The translations under genes were made by a program, and so were the position numbers. A DNA stretch of 11,550 nt from DATGLE01 sp035294325 (GTDB lineage: Bacteria; Chloroflexota; Ktedonobacteria; Ktedonobacterales; Ktedonobacteraceae), in NCBI GenBank assembly GCA_035294325.1, contig DATGLE010000283.1, positions 1-11,550 on the forward strand, in the 5' to 3' direction. Below are positions 7,559-11,550 of this stretch, in pieces. How positions within the stretch are numbered: position 1 is the first letter of the stretch; each line of letters opens with the position of its first letter. Under the pieces are notes generated by a model, which did not search any database, was not told the origin of the DNA, and was given only the letters and a program-made list of their open reading frames with translations.

Positions 7559-9595
7559 ATGGACAAACAGCCGGAGAACATCTACTGGCTACAAAATAAT
7601 AATGATCGTCAACAACTACGTCCAGGCCCGGCAGGGCGCCCCAATGGGCAAGGCCCACAAAAGCCGCCTTCCAGCAGTCTTAATCGCTGGCTATTGCTTA
7701 TTGTGCTGCTCATGCTCGGGATCTACATATTCAATTACTTTAATGCGTCCAGTTCCAGTACTACGACTCCCACCAGCGTTGATCTGACCTATACTCAATT
7801 CTATCAGCAGATCAATGATAAAAATGTCAAAACAGCAACCTTTATCGGACAGACCGATATCGAAGGGACGCTCAATACGCCGGTGAACGGTCAGACGCAA
7901 TATCATGTGGTTCAGCTTCCCGCCGGCAACGATGACCAGTTGCCTCAGAAGCTTATCAATAGTGGGGCCACCGTCGTCTATAAGCCACCCCCGGACAATG
8001 GCTTCTGGCTCAATATATTAATCACATTCGTGCCGTGGATTCTGCTGATTGGCCTCTTCATCTTCTTCAGCCGCCGTGCGACCTCGGGCCAGCAGGGCAT
8101 CTTCAGCTTTGGCAAGAGCCGCGCGAAGTTGATACTGGAGGATCGGCCCAGCACGACCTTCGCCGATGTCGCGGGCGTCGATGAGGCGAAGTATGAGTTA
8201 CAAGAGGTAGTAGAGTTTCTCAAGACGCCGCAGAAGTTCCAGCGGCTCGGCGGCAAGATCCCGCGCGGTGTGCTGCTGGTTGGCCCTCCCGGCACCGGTA
8301 AGACACTGCTGGCGCGAGCCGTGGCCGGCGAGGCCGGAGTGCCCTTCTTCTCGATGAGCGGCTCAGAGTTCGTGGAAGTGCTGGTCGGTGTGGGCGCCAG
8401 CCGTGTGCGCGACCTGTTCGACCAGGCCAAGAAGGCCGCGCCCAGCATCATCTTTATCGATGAGATCGATGCGGTGGGCCGCCAGCGCGGCGCCAGCATC
8501 AATACCAACGACGAGCGCGAGCAGACGCTCAACCAGTTGCTCGTCGAGATGGATGGCTTCGACAACCGCCAGGCGGTGGTGGTGATCGGCGCGACCAACC
8601 GCCCCGATGGACTCGACCAGGCGCTGCTGCGTCCAGGCCGCTTCGACCGCCGTGTGACGGTGGATCGTCCCGACTGGAATGGCCGCCTGGCGATCCTCAA
8701 AATTCATACGCGCAGCGTGCCGCTTGACCATGATGTGGACCTGACCGCTATCGCACGCTCGACAACCGGTATGGTCGGCGCGGACCTGGCGAACCTGGTG
8801 AACGAGGCGGCTCTGCTGGCCGCACGCCGCAATCTTGATCGCGTGACGCAGCGCTGCTTTGAGGAGGCGCTGGATAAAATTCTTCTGGGCGCCGAGCGTC
8901 CGTTGGTGTTGAGCGAAGAGGATCTTAACGTGACCGCGTATCATGAAGGCGGCCACGCGCTGACCGGCCTGCTCTCTGAGGGCGCCGATCCCGTGACCAA
9001 AGTCACGATTGTGCCACGCGGTCAGGCGCTGGGCGTCACCATGTCAACGCCGCTTGATGATCGCTACAACTACTCGAAAGAATACCTGTTAACGCAGATT
9101 GTGACCGCGCTTGGTGGCCGCGCCGCCGAACAGGTGGTTTTTAACCGCGTAACCACCGGCGCCGAGAACGATTTCCAGAAGGTTACGGCGCTGGCGCGGC
9201 AGATGGTCACGCGCTGGGGCATGAGCGAGCGCCTGGGGACCATCTCTTTTAGCGAGCGGCAGAGTCCCTTCCTCGGCGGCGGCGATACGGGTGCGCCCGC
9301 CGACTACAGTGAAGAGACAGCCGAATTGATCGATGAAGAAGTTGAGCGCATTGTACGCGAATGCTATGCTCGGGCCGTCGATATCCTGACCACGCATCGC
9401 CCCACGCTTGATCGTATCGCGCAGGAGCTGCGCCGCCATGAGACCATCGACGCGAAGCAGTTGCAGACAATTCTGGAGGAGACCGGTGTCAGCGTGCCGC
9501 CGGCGAAGTTGCAGCCTCAGCCGGGCCGCGATGGTACGCTCGCGCCACCGCCTCCTCCGGTAGCCCCGCCCGGACAACCTCCCACCATGCCCTGA
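7559..9595 (+). CDS. ftsH: ATP-dependent zinc metalloprotease FtsH
   Basis: A 678-residue membrane-bound AAA+ protease that degrades damaged membrane proteins and short-lived regulators. Transmembrane helix 1 is about 44-61 and helix 2 about 150-170, enclosing an extracytoplasmic domain of roughly 88 residues. The AAA domain has Walker A GPPGTGKT (242-249), Walker B IIFIDE (297-302) and the second region of homology, beginning GATNRPD at 344 and ending RPGRFDRR. The M41 peptidase has HEGGH (462-466) and the third zinc ligand Asp538 in GAENDF. The usual HEAGH is HEGGH here, which leaves the metal ligands intact. The pore loop reads EVLVGVGA: Leu275 replaces the normally aromatic residue of the F-V-G motif. 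The Pro-rich tail (about 645-678) looks disordered. Start ATG 7559 follows AGCAGG by eight bases. Confidence 0.98.
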   Translation: MDKQPENIYWLQNNNDRQQLRPGPAGRPNGQGPQKPPSSSLNRWLLLIVLLMLGIYIFNYFNASSSSTTTPTSVDLTYTQFYQQINDKNVKTATFIGQTDIEGTLNTPVNGQTQYHVVQLPAGNDDQLPQKLINSGATVVYKPPPDNGFWLNILITFVPWILLIGLFIFFSRRATSGQQGIFSFGKSRAKLILEDRPSTTFADVAGVDEAKYELQEVVEFLKTPQKFQRLGGKIPRGVLLVGPPGTGKTLLARAVAGEAGVPFFSMSGSEFVEVLVGVGASRVRDLFDQAKKAAPSIIFIDEIDAVGRQRGASINTNDEREQTLNQLLVEMDGFDNRQAVVVIGATNRPDGLDQALLRPGRFDRRVTVDRPDWNGRLAILKIHTRSVPLDHDVDLTAIARSTTGMVGADLANLVNEAALLAARRNLDRVTQRCFEEALDKILLGAERPLVLSEEDLNVTAYHEGGHALTGLLSEGADPVTKVTIVPRGQALGVTMSTPLDDRYNYSKEYLLTQIVTALGGRAAEQVVFNRVTTGAENDFQKVTALARQMVTRWGMSERLGTISFSERQSPFLGGGDTGAPADYSEETAELIDEEVERIVRECYARAVDILTTHRPTLDRIAQELRRHETIDAKQLQTILEETGVSVPPAKLQPQPGRDGTLAPPPPPVAPPGQPPTMP

Positions 9596-9613
9596 CCAAC
9601 CAGACAATCTTAC

Positions 9614-9683
9614 AGACGGGGCAAGCCCCACCTCTACATCAAACGAACGTTATGAAATGTAGAGACGGGGCTTGCCCCCGTCT
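9614..9683. repeat. Inverted pair of dispersed palindromic repeats after ftsH
   Basis: Segment 9614-9639 and segment 9657-9683 are near reverse complements around a 17-base loop and form a long imperfect hairpin about 18 bases after the ftsH stop. Each half also contains its own small palindrome, GGGGCAAGCCCC or GGGGCTTGCCCC. Both halves share the TGTAGAG...GGGGC(A/T)(A/T)GCCC core with the palindrome at 4199-4251. A short TCTTTCT stretch follows the second arm, so it may help terminate ftsH transcripts. Confidence 0.8.
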
Positions 9684-9687
9684 TTCT

Positions 9688-9931
9688 CCAGCGGTGGTCG
9701 CTGGGGACCTCCAGCGGTGGTCGCTGGGGACCTCCAGCGGTGGTCGCTGGAACCTCCAGCGGTGGTCGCTGGGGACCTCCAGCGGTGGTCGCTGGAACCT
9801 CCAGCGGTGGTCGCCGGGACCTCCAGCGGTGGTCGCTGGGACCTCCAGCGGTGATCGCTGGGGGACCTCTAGCGGTGATCGCCGGGGACCTCCAGCGGTG
9901 GTCGCCGGGGACCTCTAGCGGTTATTGCCAG
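9688..9931. repeat. Tandem array of 11 hairpin-forming units
   Basis: Eleven head-to-tail copies of CCAGCGGTGGTCGCTGG, each a 6-bp stem with a five-base loop, separated by four to seven bases such as GGACCT or AACCT. Units start at 9688, 9711, 9734, 9756, 9779, 9801, 9823, 9845, 9869, 9892 and 9915. Units 2+3 (9711-9755) and 4+5 (9756-9800) are identical 45-base blocks, showing recent duplication. Units 6, 9, 10 and 11 carry substitutions in the stem. The last, most diverged unit lies inside the 3' end of the thioesterase gene and contains its stop codon. The stop-free forward frames across the array are a by-product of the repeat and are not called as genes. Confidence 0.95.
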
Positions 9932-10394
9932 GAAATGCGCGCATGCCAGGGTAATCTTTCAGAATATCGTCAAGCATATCGGGCGTGAGCTTCATGAATG
10001 TACCCTGCGCCTCTGCCAGCACGACGCTCTCATCCTCGGCCAGCGACAGTACACCGGTGGCCTGGAGCATGCGTCCCCGCTGGATGCCAAGCGCTGCTCG
10101 CGCGCGCAGCAGCGGCCCGTAGGGAACATAGCGGCGATAGCGCACCTCCAGGCGGCCCGTCATCGACCATTCGGGCTGCTCGGTCAGCATCGAGGTGCGG
10201 TTCAATGTCTCGTCGAGCACCGCCGCGACGATGCCTCCATGAATGACGCCGGGGAATCCCTGGTGCTCCTCGCGTGGCATAAAATCGGCTACAATAGTAT
10301 CGTTTTCGAGCCGAAAGCTCATATGCAGGCCGTAGGGGTTGCGCTGTCCGCAGGCGAAACAACGCTGGTAGTCGCTGGTATCGTTCAGTTCCAT
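9915..10394 (-). CDS. PaaI-type hotdog-fold thioesterase
   Basis: A 159-residue single-domain protein of the hotdog (4HBT/PaaI) superfamily, which hydrolyses acyl-CoA or related thioesters. The N-terminal CFACGQRNPYGLHM motif and the core GFPGVIHGGIVAAVLDETL are characteristic: the HGG turn and the acidic residue on the long helix form the active site in this family. The beta strands reading GRLEVRYRRYVPYGPLLRA and AEAQGTFMKL complete the fold. The acyl substrate cannot be told. ATG 10394 is preferred to the GTG at 10403 because AGTGGG precedes the ATG by about five bases, whereas nothing like a ribosome site precedes the GTG. The last codons, ending AATAACCGCTAG, lie in the final unit of the tandem hairpin array, so the C-terminus may have been reshaped by the repeat. 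Confidence 0.88.
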   Translation of the reverse strand: MELNDTSDYQRCFACGQRNPYGLHMSFRLENDTIVADFMPREEHQGFPGVIHGGIVAAVLDETLNRTSMLTEQPEWSMTGRLEVRYRRYVPYGPLLRARAALGIQRGRMLQATGVLSLAEDESVVLAEAQGTFMKLTPDMLDDILKDYPGMRAFPGNNR

Positions 10395-10413
10395 GTATCC
10401 CACTCAAATAGCT

Positions 10414-10740
10414 CTAAATATGGCAGCCCTCTGCCTTTACATAACCCTGTTGAAGATAATCGTAGTCTACAGGCTTCGCTGTCGTCAAGTGGCCCGCTTG
10501 AGTATGTGCATGCGTCGACTTTCTGTAGCGCTCGTCTCCTTCCTCTGACAACTCATATCCAATCCGTATCAGTCGTGATCCATTGGGGATACCCCATTTC
10601 TTGCCCCCGGGCAGAGTTCCCCGCCAGGGGCGATCCTCTGGAGACCCCCTTTGACCATCACCTAACCGGATTGGCTGGCAGCATCTATGGCGCTTCGCAG
10701 GGGTTAATAAGGAGGTGCCGGGGAGAACCGCAGGCTCTCC
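10414..10740 (-). pseudogene. Stop-free stretch, possible gene remnant
   Basis: On the minus strand 108 codons run without a stop from just inside a large palindrome to TAG at 10416-10414. The frame has no methionine at all and no ribosome site, so it cannot be an ordinary intact gene. The later part still reads like protein, with segments such as GKKWGIPNGSRLIRIGYELS and KPVDYDYLQQGYV. I recognise no family. It could be the tail of a decayed mobile-element gene, part of a structured RNA, or chance. The stretch also contains small DNA palindromes, GGGGTATCCCC and a CAGAG/CTCTG stem enclosing CCCC/GGGG. Confidence 0.25.
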
Positions 10741-10755
10741 TTATTAACCCCTGCG
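10696..10755. repeat. Palindrome with 19-bp arms and an inner hairpin
   Basis: Arms CGCAGGGGTTAATAAGGAG (10696-10714) and its exact complement (10737-10755) surround 22 bases. On the minus strand the centre can form a second stem, GGAGAGCC with GGTTCTCC around a TGC loop, which competes for part of the outer arm. It lies 39 bases past the stop of the pentapeptide-repeat gene, which reads toward it, so it may act as its 3' boundary. The rest of the gene-free interval 10395-10793 holds the stop-free stretch described separately and nothing else I can support. Confidence 0.85.
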
Positions 10756-10793
10756 AGCCACCGAAGGTGGCGAGGCGTGCCCTGTGAGCATGG

Positions 10794-11522
10794 CTAGCGA
10801 TGCAGGGAGCCGTCGGGCATGGTGGCGCCCGCAAGCGTGCGCACGCTGGCAATCTGATCGCTGCTCAGGTTCAGCGCGTCCAGCAGGTAAGCTCTGCTTA
10901 GATCGGCATGGTTCAGATTGGCATGGTTCAGGTCAACGGCCTGAAGGTTGGCGCTGCGCAGCGTGGCGTAGCTCAGATTGACAAACTGGAGCGTGGCGTA
11001 GCTCAGGTTGGCGCCGCTGAGGTTGGCGCCGCTGAGGTTGGCGCCTGCCAGATTCGTGTCGCGCAGGTCGATATTGCGCAGGTCGGCGTCACTCAGATCG
11101 GCCTGGACCAGACTGATGATGTGGTAATCATTGCTGATGAGCCGCGTCCGAAATAGAAAGCTCATCAAAGCAGCCTTCTTATCGGGATGCAGTTCCTGGA
11201 GAGTCGTTATAGTGCTCACCTGCGCGACCAGCCGCGCCGCACTCAAATTATTGGCATGCAGAAGATCCTCGTGGTGCAGCAGATCGGCGATCCTGTTCAT
11301 GTAGGCGTTCAGCATTGCCGCCTGGCGCTGCTGATCGGCGGTGGCGAGCGCTGTCTCCCTCCGCTGGAGGAAGGTCTGATTGATCTGCACATTTATCCAC
11401 ACGCTGCCAGCGATCAGGATGCATGGCAGGAGCAGGAGCCGCAGCCAGCCCCGGAGCGTTTGTGGGGGCCGCAGGATATCTCTTATTGTCCTCTTCTCCT
11501 GTGGTGCGGGCGATTCTGACAT
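10794..11522 (-). CDS. Membrane-anchored pentapeptide-repeat protein
   Basis: A 242-residue protein. Residues 1-25 are basic, one hydrophobic helix spans about 26-43 (WLRLLLLPCILIAGSVWI), and residues 44-140 form a helical region rich in Gln, Ala and Leu that may be a coiled coil. Residues 141-215 are 15 uninterrupted pentapeptide repeats of the A(D/N)LXX type, for example GANLSGANLSGANLS. They should form a right-handed quadrilateral beta-helix of nearly four turns. The end, LAGATMPDGSLHR, is a common cap of such proteins. The basic N-terminus suggests the anchor leaves the repeat domain outside the cytoplasm. Function is unknown; the gyrase-protecting Qnr-type role is not implied, as that group is soluble. 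ATG 11522 has GGAG about nine bases upstream. No partner gene is visible at the window edge. Confidence 0.88.
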   Translation of the reverse strand: MSESPAPQEKRTIRDILRPPQTLRGWLRLLLLPCILIAGSVWINVQINQTFLQRRETALATADQQRQAAMLNAYMNRIADLLHHEDLLHANNLSAARLVAQVSTITTLQELHPDKKAALMSFLFRTRLISNDYHIISLVQADLSDADLRNIDLRDTNLAGANLSGANLSGANLSYATLQFVNLSYATLRSANLQAVDLNHANLNHADLSRAYLLDALNLSSDQIASVRTLAGATMPDGSLHR

Positions 11523-11550
11523 AAACTTCTCCGCTCCCTTGCTTGCAGGC

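Noticed and set aside
9688..9931. CRISPR array
   Set aside because: Units are contiguous with only four to seven near-constant bases between them, so there are no unique spacers. No cas genes are near.
9652..9988. Forward open frames of 60-88 codons with repeated Gly/Trp/Ser blocks
   Set aside because: They are created by the tandem hairpin units lacking stops; there is no ribosome site and no conserved protein feature.
10395..10403. GTG start for the thioesterase
   Set aside because: No ribosome site before it; ATG 10394 has AGTGGG close upstream and matches the family start better.
10722..10740. Group II intron domain V (GAGCC...GGTTC ends)
   Set aside because: Real domain V is about 34 nt with a catalytic triad and a GNRA-type loop. 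This stem is far too short and no reverse transcriptase is nearby.
10239..10787. Plus-strand open frame of 182 codons across the thioesterase start and gene-free interval
   Set aside because: It begins antisense inside the thioesterase gene, has no ribosome site and runs through a palindrome; no family features.

Overview
The window looks like a piece of a Chloroflexota chromosome, most plausibly from the Ktedonobacteria. This rests on a DnaB / DnaD-domain / DnaI-like primosome gene cluster, a T-box leader on arginine genes, moderately GC-rich coding sequence, and intergenic space filled with short palindromic repeats. The taxonomic call is inference from gene style, not from a marker gene.

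Layout, left to right. (1) 1-2503, plus strand: the 3' end of replicative helicase dnaB, a DnaD-domain primosome protein, and a DnaC/DnaI-type AAA+ helicase loader with a very long disordered N-terminus. The last two overlap by 13 bases. Together they form a helicase and helicase-loading operon. (2) 2504-2751: a 32-bp perfect hairpin, then a strong sigma-70/A-type promoter. (3) 2752-4196, plus strand: a GlcG/HbpS-like protein coupled through an ATGA overlap to a two-helix membrane protein of unknown function. (4) 4199-4251: a perfect palindrome between convergent transcription units. (5) 4253-7375, minus strand: argH then argG, preceded by a full T-box riboswitch with its own promoter. The T-box specifier reads as CGC (Arg), so the last two steps of arginine synthesis should be switched on by uncharged tRNA-Arg. 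(6) 7376-9595, plus strand: leader and gene for the membrane protease FtsH. Its pore loop has Leu at the usual Phe position. (7) 9596-9931: an inverted pair of palindromic repeats, then an 11-unit tandem array of 17-nt hairpin-forming units. The last unit supplies the stop codon of the next gene. (8) 9915-10394, minus strand: a hotdog-fold PaaI-type thioesterase. (9) 10395-10793: no intact gene, but a large palindrome and a 108-codon stop-free minus-strand stretch that may be a gene remnant. (10) 10794-11522, minus strand: a membrane-anchored pentapeptide-repeat protein.

The genes are mostly housekeeping. The parts most worth a second look are the arginine T-box, the tandem hairpin array invading a gene end, the primosome loader with its unusual N-terminus, and the FtsH pore substitution. 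I see no phage, CRISPR array, transposase or tRNA gene here, and no clear novel defence or metabolic system.
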